Shown one piece after another: positions 1 through 6,118 of a stretch of DNA of 8,327 nucleotides. The position numbers were made by a program, and so were the translations under genes. The stretch's first letter is position 1. The number at the start of each line of letters is the position of its first letter. The notes beneath the pieces are model-generated. The model saw nothing but the letters and a program-made list of their open reading frames with translations, was not told where the DNA came from and ran no database searches. Origin of the DNA: Spartobacteria bacterium (GTDB lineage: Bacteria; Verrucomicrobiota; Verrucomicrobiia; Chthoniobacterales; UBA10450); NCBI GenBank assembly GCA_021324035.1, contig JAJPJU010000122.1, positions 1 to 8,327 on the forward strand. Reading direction: 5' to 3'.

Positions 1-1
1 C

Positions 2-820
2 GTCTACATTCCCATCGCGGTCTATCCCGCGACGCGCGAAGAAAAAATCAGTTTCCGCCAGCTGCGCAAAACTGATCTGAGCCCGATCAAATATAAGAAG
101 GTCGCCGAAGCCGACATGAAAGAAGTGCCGGCCGATCAAATCGTGAAGGGCTTTGAGTACGAAAAAGGCCGTTACATCATCTTGAGCGAAGAAGATTTCG
201 AGAAAGTGCGCATCGAGTCGACTCATTCGATCGATATCACGGACTTTGTTGATCTCGAACAGGTCGATCCCAAATTCTTTTACAAGCCGTACTTCCTCGA
301 ACCGCAGAAGGGCGGCGAGAAAGCCTACGCCCTCTTGCACAAGGCGCTGAGCGGGACCGGCAAAATCGGAATTGCCAAGGTCGTGATCGCGAACCGCGAA
401 TATCTCGCAGCGGTTAAACCGGATGGATTGTTTCTCGTTCTCGAACTGATGCATTTCGCCAGCGAAGTGTTGAAGCCCGAAGAACTCAATCGTCCCAAGA
501 CTGATCTTAACGACAAAGAATTGAAAATGGCGAACACGCTGATCGAAAGTATGTCGTCTGATTGGCAGCCGGAGAAATATCGGGACGAATACCGCGATGC
601 GGTAATGGAAATCATCGAGACGAAGGCAAAGAACAAACAGTTGCCGCCAGCGCCTGCGCCTGCGCCACGGAGCACGAACGTCGTCGATCTCGTAAAAGTG
701 TTGCAGGAGAGCATCAATCGATCGCAATCGGGCCGGGTAAAGCGCGGCGGCAATGGTGCTACGGGACGACGCAAGTCGACTTCGGCCCTGGTGAAACAAA
801 AACGCCGGGCAGCAGCGTAA
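2..820 (+). CDS. ku: Non-homologous end joining protein Ku (5' end cut off)
   Basis: Bacterial Ku forms a ring-shaped homodimer that threads onto broken DNA ends and recruits the ligase LigD. The reading frame is open from base 2, well before the first ATG at 116. It begins VYIPIAVYPATREEKISFRQL, which matches the first beta strands of the Ku core, so the gene continues to the left and about 10-15 N-terminal residues are missing. The next landmark is IVKGFEYEKGRYIIL, the classic Ku motif followed by an acidic LSEEDFE stretch. The core ends near the segment MANTLIESMSSDW. After a proline-alanine linker (APAPAPAP) comes a VVDLVKVLQESI segment typical of the Ku C-terminus, and then a tail rich in Lys and Arg (GRVKRGG, GRRKST, KQKRRAAA). 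Such basic tails are known in bacterial Ku to aid DNA binding. The 272 visible residues fit the usual 260-300. No ligD is visible; it may lie upstream. The stop codon directly abuts that of the convergent transporter gene. Confidence 0.95.
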   Translation, partial: VYIPIAVYPATREEKISFRQLRKTDLSPIKYKKVAEADMKEVPADQIVKGFEYEKGRYIILSEEDFEKVRIESTHSIDITDFVDLEQVDPKFFYKPYFLEPQKGGEKAYALLHKALSGTGKIGIAKVVIANREYLAAVKPDGLFLVLELMHFASEVLKPEELNRPKTDLNDKELKMANTLIESMSSDWQPEKYRDEYRDAVMEIIETKAKNKQLPPAPAPAPRSTNVVDLVKVLQESINRSQSGRVKRGGNGATGRRKSTSALVKQKRRAAA

Positions 821-1783
821 TTATTTCGCTTCCACGGTGGCCTGCACGCGTTGGACCATCGTCACCGCAGCCATCAAAATAAGAGCGGCGACGATTTGAT
901 GCAGTTGCAATCCTGCGTGAAAGAATCCCCAGGTAATGCAAACCGCGGCCAGCGTCTGCATCATTTCAAAGTAGCCGGCGGTAGACGCGCGGGTCAGGCT
1001 TAGACCGCGAAAATAAATCAGAAGCGGAACTCCACCGGAGATCGAGGCAAGCAACAGCAGCCAGATGATTGCTTTGCCGGTGTGGGCTTGAGCAGAGGCG
1101 GGCCAAAGGGAATGGCCGTTCAATTTTCCGTAACCGATCAGAATCAGTGTCATACAAATGAGCCCGACTACGATTCGCATGCTGGAAGCAAGCCGAAGCG
1201 GCATTCCAACCATGACACCGCGCCCGGCAACGGTTGAGCCGCCCCAGAACAAAGCGCAGATCAAGGCGTAACCAGTGCCGAGGGTGATTCCCGCGCTTTT
1301 AAAGGAAACCCCGATGAGGTCCGGACGTTCAACCGAAAGAAAGATGCCCGCGAGAATTGCAATTCCTGCGTAAGCAAAAAATCGCGGAGCAAGCCGGTCT
1401 CTGAAAAGCCAAAACGCGCCCAGGGTTGAGATTACCGGCTGAATGTTCAGGATCACATTCACCACCGTTGGATTTCCGTATTTGAGCGCGAGCGTGAAAA
1501 AAATCGTTCCGACGGCAGAACCGGCGAACCCCGAGAAAAGCAGGTAGCCCCACGTTTTGCTGTCGACCTTTCGTAGCTCGCCCAGGCTGGGAAGAAGCAG
1601 CGGCAGGAACATGATCAAGATCAACACGTGTTCCCAAAAGACGATCACCTCGGCGTCAAACAAGTCATTCAGTGGAATACGCCACGCGCTCTCAGTTCCC
1701 CACAGTGCGGCCCCTAAACCAACCAACCAGGGCCCGTACATTCGGTTTCGATTCGGCGGGCTCGCAGGTTCGGTTACCGTCAT
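821..1783 (-). CDS. EamA/DMT-family membrane transporter (copy 1)
   Basis: This is a 320-residue integral membrane protein of the drug/metabolite transporter superfamily, built of two EamA repeats of about five helices each. Hydrophobic segments start at about residues 17, 45, 77, 106 and 134 in the first half, and the pattern repeats after about residue 165. Family hallmarks are the early GLGAALWGTESAW segment in helix 1, the conserved NVILNIQPVISTLGAFWLFRDRL stretch in shortened form (PVISTLGAFWLF) at the end of repeat one, and the matching TAGYFEMMQTLAAVCITWGF region in repeat two. EamA proteins export or import small metabolites, often amino acids; the substrate cannot be read from sequence. 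The ATG at 1783 is preceded by an AAGG element about ten bases upstream. It lies downstream of a second EamA gene on the same strand with a 29-base gap, so the two are probably co-transcribed. The end is tail to tail with ku with no spacer. Confidence 0.9.
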   Translation of the reverse strand: MTVTEPASPPNRNRMYGPWLVGLGAALWGTESAWRIPLNDLFDAEVIVFWEHVLILIMFLPLLLPSLGELRKVDSKTWGYLLFSGFAGSAVGTIFFTLALKYGNPTVVNVILNIQPVISTLGAFWLFRDRLAPRFFAYAGIAILAGIFLSVERPDLIGVSFKSAGITLGTGYALICALFWGGSTVAGRGVMVGMPLRLASSMRIVVGLICMTLILIGYGKLNGHSLWPASAQAHTGKAIIWLLLLASISGGVPLLIYFRGLSLTRASTAGYFEMMQTLAAVCITWGFFHAGLQLHQIVAALILMAAVTMVQRVQATVEAK

Positions 1784-1785
1784 CG

Positions 1786-1808
1786 TTCAGCCTTCAATCT
1801 TCAGCCTT
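1786..1808. repeat. Short direct repeat between the two transporter genes
   Basis: The 9-base word TTCAGCCTT occurs at 1786-1794 and again at 1800-1808, a 14-base period. It fills most of the gap between the stop of the upstream transporter gene and the start of the downstream one. On the minus strand this places AAGGCTGAA twice, the second copy acting as the Shine-Dalgarno region of the downstream gene. It may be a local duplication of the ribosome-binding segment. Confidence 0.5.
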
Positions 1809-1812
1809 TGAT

Positions 1813-2817
1813 TCATCCTCGATCTGGAACCGCTGCAACCGCTTCGGCCAAGTCTCGTTGCTTCACCCGACGGAAAATCAGCCATACGCCCACCAGCACC
1901 AGCGCCGCGCCGCACAGCGACCAGAGTGGAAATCTCTCCCCTCCCCAGATCCAACCGAGCATCACCGCGCCCGGCGGCGTAATCAGCGAGATCGTTTGCA
2001 AATTCGTCACCGTCATCCGTGGCAGCAGCCAGTAAAGCAGCAAGAAAGTCAGGGACGATCCGATCACCGCCAGATAGAGCAGGCAAAAAACCGCGCTCGA
2101 GCTCCAATTAAATTTCGTCGGACTTCCTTCAACGAGATACCCCAGGATCAGCAGCGGGATAAAACCGAAAACCATTTGCCACGCCGCAAGCATCGCCGGC
2201 GCGAGTGAAATGGCCCGCTTCTTCATTAACACGTTGGAAAATGCCGCGGCTCCGCCACCGAGAGCGATGCCGATGCCGCCCCAAAACGAAAGCAATCCGT
2301 TAAAACTCAGCAGCCGAGCGCAAATCAGCATCACGCCCGCGAGTGCGACGAACGCGCCGAGCACTCTCTGAAATTTCAACCGCTCGTCTGGCAACATCCA
2401 ATGCGCAAAAACCATCCCGAAAATCGGAATCGTGGCCTGCAAAACAGCCGCCAACCCCGACGACACATGGAGTTCGCCCCAGAAAACGGTGATGTAATTG
2501 ACGCCAAACATGAGAATGCCGGTGAAGGCGAGCGTTGCGTAATCAGCCCGACGCAACGGAGTCAGCCGGACGCGCCCGATCGAAACCACAAGCAGGATCG
2601 CGGCGGCAATAACGAAGCGAATCGCAACGAAAGATATTGGCGGCAAATCACGCAGGCCGACCTTGATCGCAAGCCAGGTGGAGCTCCAAACCACACAAAG
2701 CGTGATCCAGGCCGCGGGAATTTTCCAGCCGTTCCGTTGCACCGACGACAGTCGCGCGGATCGCTCATGTCGTAAAGCTGCAGCCGCGCGCTGCGTCGGT
2801 TCCAGAACGCCCGTCAC
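1813..2817 (-). CDS. EamA/DMT-family membrane transporter (copy 2)
   Basis: This is a second ten-helix drug/metabolite transporter, 334 residues if begun at the GTG at 2817. The first helix is AAWITLCVVWSSTWLAIKVG, a textbook EamA opening in which WSSTWLAIK is the signature. It is followed by PPISFVAIRFVIAAAILLV (helix 2), GVNYITVFWGELHVSSGLAA (helix 3-4 junction), and ATIPIFGMVFAHWMLPDERL at the end of repeat one. Repeat two shows LQTISLITPPGAVMLGWIWG and ends in a basic tail. The first 30 residues are polar and Arg-rich and are not part of the family core. A second GTG at 2742 would give a 309-residue protein closer to the family norm. Neither start has a clear ribosome-binding site, so the true start is unsettled. 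The protein differs strongly from the adjacent copy, so the pair is not a recent duplication. The transported substrate is unknown. Confidence 0.9.
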   Translation of the reverse strand: MTGVLEPTQRAAAALRHERSARLSSVQRNGWKIPAAWITLCVVWSSTWLAIKVGLRDLPPISFVAIRFVIAAAILLVVSIGRVRLTPLRRADYATLAFTGILMFGVNYITVFWGELHVSSGLAAVLQATIPIFGMVFAHWMLPDERLKFQRVLGAFVALAGVMLICARLLSFNGLLSFWGGIGIALGGGAAAFSNVLMKKRAISLAPAMLAAWQMVFGFIPLLILGYLVEGSPTKFNWSSSAVFCLLYLAVIGSSLTFLLLYWLLPRMTVTNLQTISLITPPGAVMLGWIWGGERFPLWSLCGAALVLVGVWLIFRRVKQRDLAEAVAAVPDRG

Positions 2818-2836
2818 TACAAAAATCTGATCAACT

Positions 2837-2905
2837 AGACAGGATTAACAAGATTTGCAGGATTCGAACCAGACCCTCCTTCTGTTAATCCTGTAAATCC
2901 TGTCT
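2837..2905. repeat. Intergenic inverted ACAGGATT-type repeat
   Basis: The left arm (2837-2864) carries AGACAGGATTAACA and then a degenerate second unit GCAGGATT. The right arm (2882-2905), read on the minus strand, is AGACAGGATTTACAGGATT followed by AACAG. The outer ten bases AGACAGGATT are identical in inverted orientation, and each arm is itself a tandem of about 9-base ACAGGATT units. The arms flank a 17-base spacer. This type of short A/T-leaning unit is seen repeatedly in intergenic DNA of various environmental bacteria, as far as I recall. In RNA it could fold into a hairpin. It lies between the start of a transporter gene (minus) and purS (plus), so it is in a divergent promoter region rather than at a gene end. 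Confidence 0.65.
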
Positions 2906-2935
2906 AAGAAAGCCCCCGCTTGCGAACCGCTTGTT

Positions 2936-2950
2936 GCGGAGAAAATCCGC
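2936..2950 (+). other. Small hairpin ahead of purS
   Basis: GCGGA at 2936-2940 and TCCGC at 2946-2950 form a perfect 5-base stem around the loop GAAAA, ending 8 bases before the first possible purS start codon. It could influence translation initiation or be incidental. No known purine riboswitch fold is recognisable here. Confidence 0.3.
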
Positions 2951-2958
2951 GTTAGCGT

Positions 2959-3207
2959 GTGCGGGTGAAAGTAAACGTCATCGTCAAACCGAAGGAAGCT
3001 GTGCTGGATCCTCAGGGAAGCGCCGTTCGCGATGCAATGCGCCACCTCGGAATGCCGGAGGTACGCAGCGTCCGAATCGGCAAATTCATGGAAATCGAGG
3101 TCGAAGGTTCGAATGGCGATCTTGAAAAACGTCTCCACGGACTCTGCCGCGATCTGTTATCCAATCCGGTAATCGAGGATTACGAGCTGAAAACCAGTGA
3201 CAAATAA
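2959..3207 (+). CDS. purS: FGAM synthase subunit PurS
   Basis: PurS is the small dimeric subunit of phosphoribosylformylglycinamidine synthase, the fourth step of purine biosynthesis in the cytoplasm. It bridges PurQ (glutaminase) and PurL (synthetase) and helps pass ammonia between them. The protein is about 80 residues, the normal size. It has the family pattern: a first strand KVNVIVKPKEAVLDPQGSAV containing the conserved LDPQG turn, a helix VRDAMRHLGMPEV, then strands VRSVRIGKFMEIEV and a C-terminal helix ending LLSNPVIEDYEL, matching the NPVIEDY-type ending of PurS. Start choice: GTG at 2959 or GTG at 2965; the latter gives the more typical MKVNV opening. There is no clear Shine-Dalgarno. 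The 3' end is followed at once by a small membrane-protein gene and purQ on the same strand, supporting an operon. Confidence 0.92.
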   Translation: MRVKVNVIVKPKEAVLDPQGSAVRDAMRHLGMPEVRSVRIGKFMEIEVEGSNGDLEKRLHGLCRDLLSNPVIEDYELKTSDK

Positions 3208-3214
3208 CGAGCTT

Positions 3215-3403
3215 ATGAAAGCGCTGCGATATTTTTTCTGCGTTGTTTTGCCGCCCCTGGCCGTTTTGTTGACCGGACGCATGGGCAGTTTTTTCCTGAG
3301 CATCATTTTGACCCTGCTCGGATGGATTCCCGGGGTTATTCATGCCGCACTGGTCGTGAATGATTACCATGAAGAGCAACGCGCAAAGGGCCTCGCCCAC
3401 TAA
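3215..3403 (+). CDS. Pmp3/YqaE-family small membrane protein
   Basis: This 62-residue protein has two hydrophobic helices, about residues 4-21 (LRYFFCVVLPPLAVLLTG) and 25-49 (FFLSIILTLLGWIPGVIHA onward). The LPPLAV motif in helix 1 and LTLLGWIPGVIHA in helix 2 are the signatures of the Pmp3/YqaE (UPF0057) family. Those proteins sit in the cytoplasmic membrane; in yeast Pmp3 affects membrane potential and salt tolerance, while the bacterial role is poorly defined. The ATG at 3215 is chosen because homologues begin just before the first helix; a GTG at 3197 would add six residues and overlap purS by 11 bases. The gene starts 7 bases after the purS stop and ends 3 bases before the purQ start, so the three are almost surely one transcript. 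A membrane protein inside a purine gene pair is not functionally expected and is probably opportunistic. Confidence 0.85.
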   Translation: MKALRYFFCVVLPPLAVLLTGRMGSFFLSIILTLLGWIPGVIHAALVVNDYHEEQRAKGLAH

Positions 3404-3406
3404 CGA

Positions 3407-4117
3407 ATGAAGTTCGCGGTCATTCAGTTTCCCGGTTCCAACTGCGACCAGGATTGCGTCGCAGGAATCAACAGCATCCAAGGCCTGCAAGCCGACTACG
3501 TGTGGCACAAGGAAACGTCTCTCCGGGATTATGACGCGATCGTCCTTCCCGGAGGTTTTGCTTACGGCGATTACTTGCGCTGCGGCGCGATCGCAAGGTT
3601 CTCGCCGATCATGGATGCCGTAGTCAGCGACGCGCGTGCCGGTAAACTCGTACTCGGCACGTGTAATGGATTCCAGGTCTTGTGCGAAGCCGGGTTGTTG
3701 CCCGGAGCGCTCGTGCGAAATCGATCGCTCCGGTTCGTGTGCGAGATGGTTACTCTTCGCGTCGAAGTGCCGGACTCAGCTTTCACCCGGGGACTTGCCG
3801 AAGGAACTTTGCTTCGAATGCCGATCGCGCATGGAGAAGGTTGTTATTTCGCCGATAAGCAAACGCTGCAGGCGCTCAATGACGAACGCCGCGTGATCAT
3901 GCGTTACGCCAATGATCGCGGCGAAATTGTTCCTGACGCCAATCCCAATGGATCGATCGAAAACATTGCCGGCATTTGTAATCGGGAAGGCAATGTCTTC
4001 GGATTAATGCCCCACCCCGACCGCGCCTGTGACGCGCGACTGGGCAGCGCTGATGGGGTCCGGATTTTCGAATCGATGATGCAAACCATCGTAGCACGGC
4101 ACGCGCGCGCTGCCTAA
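3407..4117 (+). CDS. purQ: FGAM synthase glutaminase subunit PurQ
   Basis: PurQ is the class I glutamine amidotransferase subunit of formylglycinamidine ribonucleotide synthase. It hydrolyses glutamine and supplies ammonia to PurL, with PurS as the adaptor. The 236-residue protein is of normal length. It opens with KFAVIQFPGSNCDQD, the PurQ signature, followed by DAIVLPGGFAYGDYLRCGAI, which includes the oxyanion-hole region. The nucleophile elbow LVLGTCNGFQVL gives catalytic Cys86. The second half has MPIAHGEGCYF, NPNGSIENIAGI and the histidine motif GLMPHPDRA, giving His203. The third triad residue, usually Glu in MPHPERA, is Asp205 here. The ATG lies 3 bases after the preceding stop with no strong ribosome-binding site, suggesting translational coupling. 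purL is not the next gene, so the synthetase subunit is encoded elsewhere. Confidence 0.96.
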   Translation: MKFAVIQFPGSNCDQDCVAGINSIQGLQADYVWHKETSLRDYDAIVLPGGFAYGDYLRCGAIARFSPIMDAVVSDARAGKLVLGTCNGFQVLCEAGLLPGALVRNRSLRFVCEMVTLRVEVPDSAFTRGLAEGTLLRMPIAHGEGCYFADKQTLQALNDERRVIMRYANDRGEIVPDANPNGSIENIAGICNREGNVFGLMPHPDRACDARLGSADGVRIFESMMQTIVARHARAA

Positions 4118-4132
4118 AATCGCCGCCTTCGG

Positions 4133-4159
4133 GGTTCGGGAAGATCAGTTAGCCGAACC
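4133..4159 (+). other. Hairpin downstream of purQ
   Basis: GGTTCGG at 4133-4139 and CCGAACC at 4153-4159 are perfect inverted repeats around a 13-base loop, starting 15 bases after the purQ stop. It could slow or end transcription of the pur operon. No T-run follows, so it does not meet the usual picture of an intrinsic terminator. Confidence 0.3.
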
Positions 4160-4200
4160 GCCAAAATGGGTCGAAAACGGGGCTAAACGAAGCCTCGGAG

Positions 4201-4251
4201 TGTCAAAAGCGCCTGTTCATGTAATTAACAGTTGTGTAATGAAATTTGACA
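4201..4251. repeat. Inverted repeat TGTCAAA / TTTGACA, possible regulator site
   Basis: TGTCAAA at 4201-4207 and TTTGACA at 4245-4251 are exact reverse complements 37 bases apart. Between them lies a smaller dyad, CTGTT (4213-4217) and AACAG (4227-4231), with an A/T-rich centre. The block sits about 70-120 bases before the start point predicted from the sigma-54-like element downstream, the distance at which enhancer-binding activators of sigma-54 promoters usually bind. That link is inference. The right half contains TTGACA, which also resembles a sigma-70 -35 box. Confidence 0.4.
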
Positions 4252-4293
4252 CACTTTTGGCACTTTGCGGGGCTTTCCCCAGGTAAAATGGCC

Positions 4294-4309
4294 TGGCAGC
4301 CGGGTTGCT
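4294..4309 (+). promoter_or_regulatory. Sigma-54-like -24/-12 promoter
   Basis: TGGCAG (4294-4299), five bases, then TTGCT (4305-4309) match the sigma-54 consensus TGGCAC-N5-TTGCW. The invariant GG (4295-4296) and GC (4307-4308) are exactly ten bases apart. The base before TGGCA is C, also in agreement with the consensus. Transcription would start near 4320, about 21 bases before the preferred ATG at 4341. The rest of the intergenic region 4118-4340 holds a hairpin behind purQ and an inverted repeat. Confidence 0.5.
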
Positions 4310-4340
4310 AAAGAATACTGGCAACAACCAACCCTATACT

Positions 4341-4820
4341 ATGCTCCTTGAAAAAACGTTTCATATGAGTCAACCGCTGGCCGAATCCAAAGCTCGCCTG
4401 ACCAGCATTCAATCTTACAAACGCCAGTTCGTCATGGTCACAAAGGCGACCGTGACCTCTTCCAAAACCGTGGAATTCAGCTTCCGCGGTCCGCTCGGCT
4501 TCGAAGCCCGTACGGTCTTCCTGGCGACCGACAGCGATTGCCCGGAACAACTCGCGTTCGAATCCGTCGGCGGAAACATCGACATCGTGGGACTTGTTGA
4601 TTTCACCGCGATCCGTCCGAGCTGCACCGAGATCACGCTGGCGATTCATTATAAGATCCACAATCGCCTGTTCGCATGGCTCGATCGCTACTTCGGATTT
4701 GTCGATGCTTTTGTAAATGCCGAACTTCGAAGCATTCGAGCGCATTTTGAAGGCATCGCCACGCCCTACGTTGAGCGGATCCCACTCATGCCAATGTTCG
4801 AGACGGCGACGGCAGCCTAG
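4341..4820 (+). CDS. SRPBCC (START-like) fold protein, function unknown
   Basis: This is a soluble protein of about 159 residues from the ATG at 4341; a second ATG at 4365 is possible, and neither has a clear Shine-Dalgarno site. The layout fits the helix-grip SRPBCC fold: an opening strand LLEKTFHMSQPLAESKARL running into a first helix, then alternating strands (VMVTKATVTSSKTVEFSF, ARTVFLATDS, LAFESVGGNIDIVGLVDF, TEITLAIHYKI), and a long C-terminal helix FVDAFVNAELRSIRAHFEGI. Proteins of this fold enclose a cavity for lipids, polyketides or other hydrophobic ligands; no ligand can be named here. No signal peptide or catalytic motif is visible. The gene stands alone, with a sigma-54-like promoter in front and a strong terminator behind. 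The fold assignment is from pattern only and could be wrong; the coding call itself is firm. Confidence 0.75.
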   Translation: MLLEKTFHMSQPLAESKARLTSIQSYKRQFVMVTKATVTSSKTVEFSFRGPLGFEARTVFLATDSDCPEQLAFESVGGNIDIVGLVDFTAIRPSCTEITLAIHYKIHNRLFAWLDRYFGFVDAFVNAELRSIRAHFEGIATPYVERIPLMPMFETATAA

Positions 4821-4840
4821 TTTCGTCAGCACCTCCATAG

Positions 4841-4873
4841 AAAAAGCACGGAGCTTCGGTTCCGTGCTTTTTT
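4841..4873. terminator. Bidirectional intrinsic terminator
   Basis: GCACGGA (4846-4852) pairs with TCCGTGC (4861-4867) around an 8-base loop. The stem is flanked by A-tract 4841-4845 on the left and T-tract 4868-4873 on the right, so each strand reads as a GC-rich hairpin followed by a U-run. It ends transcription of the SRPBCC-like gene on the plus strand and of tyrS on the minus strand. Its right edge overlaps the tyrS stop codon at 4872-4874. Confidence 0.9.
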
Positions 4874-6041
4874 ATTTGATCCGAACGGCGTGAGTTTTAT
4901 CGAGGCGGAGAATCTGTCCAGATTTCAACGCGACGTTGGTCTTCGGATCGATGATTTTTTGTCCGTCCAGTTGGACACTGCCTTGTTTGATTAAGCGGCT
5001 TGCTTCTGCCCGCGACCTCCGCTTGGAAAACGCCTGCGAATAAATCTCCACCACCAGCGCGACTATCTGGTCAGTCTTCGCTTCGAACATCGGAAGCTCT
5101 GCATCTTCCAGCCGCTTCTCGCTGAATCTCGCGTTCCAGTCAACCAGCGTTCTCTGGGCGACATCCTCCGAGTGGTAGGTCTTCACAATTTCGAGTGCGA
5201 GTTGTTTCTTCGACTCGAAAGGGTCGGCTGCCTTCGGAAACTCCCGGCCAAGCAACAGTTCGTAATAACGCGGCATCAATTGATCCGAAATGCTCATGAG
5301 TTTGCCGAACATGTCCGCCGCCGGCTCGCTCACACCGACGAAATTGCCGAGGCTCTTGCTCATTTTTTTCACGCCATCCAACCCTTCGAGAAGGGGCATC
5401 GTCATCACCACCTGCTGCGGCTGATTTTCCTCTTTTTGGAAATCGCGCCCGACCAAAATGTTAAAGAGCTGATCAGTCCCGCCGAGTTCGACGTCCGCTT
5501 TCACCATGACGGAATCCCAGCCCTGCATGATCGGATATTGAATTTCGTGAGCGTGGATCGCCTGTTGGTTGTCGATACGCGCGCGAAAATCCTCGCGCTG
5601 CAACATTTGCTGCAGGGTGACTCGACTGTTGAGCCGAATCACGTCTTCATACGACATCGCGCGAAACCAATCTCCGTTGCACACGATTTCGGTCCGGCCG
5701 CGATTGAGGATTTTGAATGCCTGGTCGCGGTAGGTCTCGGCGTTCGCCATGACTTCTTTGTGGGTGAGATGGGGCCGAGTCACCGAGCGGCCGCTCGGAT
5801 CGCCGATCATCCCGGTAAAATCACCAATGATCAAAATTGCCTGATGCCCGAGGTCCTGAAATTGACGCAACTTTCGCAGAACGACCGTGTGACCGAGGTG
5901 GATATCCGCGCTTGTCGGATCGACCCCGAGTTTGACGCGCAAGGGGCGGCCCAAACCGAGTTTTTCCTTCAACTCACCTTCGCTGATGATTTGAACGGCG
6001 CCTCTTTTTAACGAAGCCAATGCTTCACCTGGTTGCATCAT
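4872..6041 (-). CDS. tyrS: Tyrosyl-tRNA synthetase
   Basis: TyrS charges tRNA-Tyr with tyrosine in the cytoplasm. It is a class I synthetase. Numbered from the chosen start, the Rossmann fold carries LGVDPTSADIHLGH with the HIGH-type motif HLGH near residue 48. GDFTGMIGDPSGR follows, then YPIMQGWDSVMVKADVELGG, which shapes the tyrosine pocket, and GTDQLFNILVGRD. KKMSKSLGN near residue 226 is the KMSKS loop. The last 60 residues (SRAEASRLIKQGSVQLDGQK) form an S4 RNA-binding domain. The form without the GFDPT/HLGH insertions of the E. coli type resembles the TyrZ-like subgroup. The total of 389 residues is normal. The ATG at 6041 is followed by another ATG at 6038; a TTG at 6047 is less likely. 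No strong Shine-Dalgarno or T-box leader is visible in the 57-62 bases upstream. The stop codon overlaps the terminator. Confidence 0.97.
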   Translation of the reverse strand: MMQPGEALASLKRGAVQIISEGELKEKLGLGRPLRVKLGVDPTSADIHLGHTVVLRKLRQFQDLGHQAILIIGDFTGMIGDPSGRSVTRPHLTHKEVMANAETYRDQAFKILNRGRTEIVCNGDWFRAMSYEDVIRLNSRVTLQQMLQREDFRARIDNQQAIHAHEIQYPIMQGWDSVMVKADVELGGTDQLFNILVGRDFQKEENQPQQVVMTMPLLEGLDGVKKMSKSLGNFVGVSEPAADMFGKLMSISDQLMPRYYELLLGREFPKAADPFESKKQLALEIVKTYHSEDVAQRTLVDWNARFSEKRLEDAELPMFEAKTDQIVALVVEIYSQAFSKRRSRAEASRLIKQGSVQLDGQKIIDPKTNVALKSGQILRLDKTHAVRIK

Positions 6042-6098
6042 CGGCAATTCTAGTGGGCACCGCGACTGCGGGCAAAGATTTCCGAGGGATTACGAAAC

Positions 6099-6118
6099 TG
6101 TTCTTATTTGTTCTTATT
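6099..6118. repeat. Perfect 10-base tandem duplication at a gene end
   Basis: TGTTCTTATT is present twice in direct succession (6099-6108 and 6109-6118). On the minus strand it covers the last codons and the TAA stop of the small secreted-protein gene. The first copy read encodes Asn-Lys-Asn and the second, read one frame on, supplies the stop. Confidence 0.75.

Noticed and set aside
1672..2208. 178-codon open frame on the plus strand across both transporter genes
   Set aside because: The product is low-complexity Arg/Gln/Pro sequence typical of the antisense of membrane-protein genes.
2851..2870. GGATTCGAACC, resembling the T-arm of a minus-strand tRNA
   Set aside because: No acceptor stem, anticodon arm or D arm can be drawn around it; the bases belong to the ACAGGATT repeat and its spacer.
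2845..3138. 97-codon minus-strand frame over purS
   Set aside because: It is antisense to a well-conserved PurS and has no recognisable features.
4246..4251. TTGACA as a sigma-70 -35 box
   Set aside because: At 16-18 bases downstream there is only GC-rich sequence with no -10-like hexamer; the word is better explained as half of the inverted repeat.
4258..4268. TGGCACTTTGC as a sigma-54 promoter
   Set aside because: The GG and GC are only six bases apart instead of ten.
5172..6011. 279-codon open frame on the plus strand
   Set aside because: It is antisense to tyrS, which has every synthetase motif intact; the translation shows no family resemblance and is rich in His and Arg as expected of a shadow frame.
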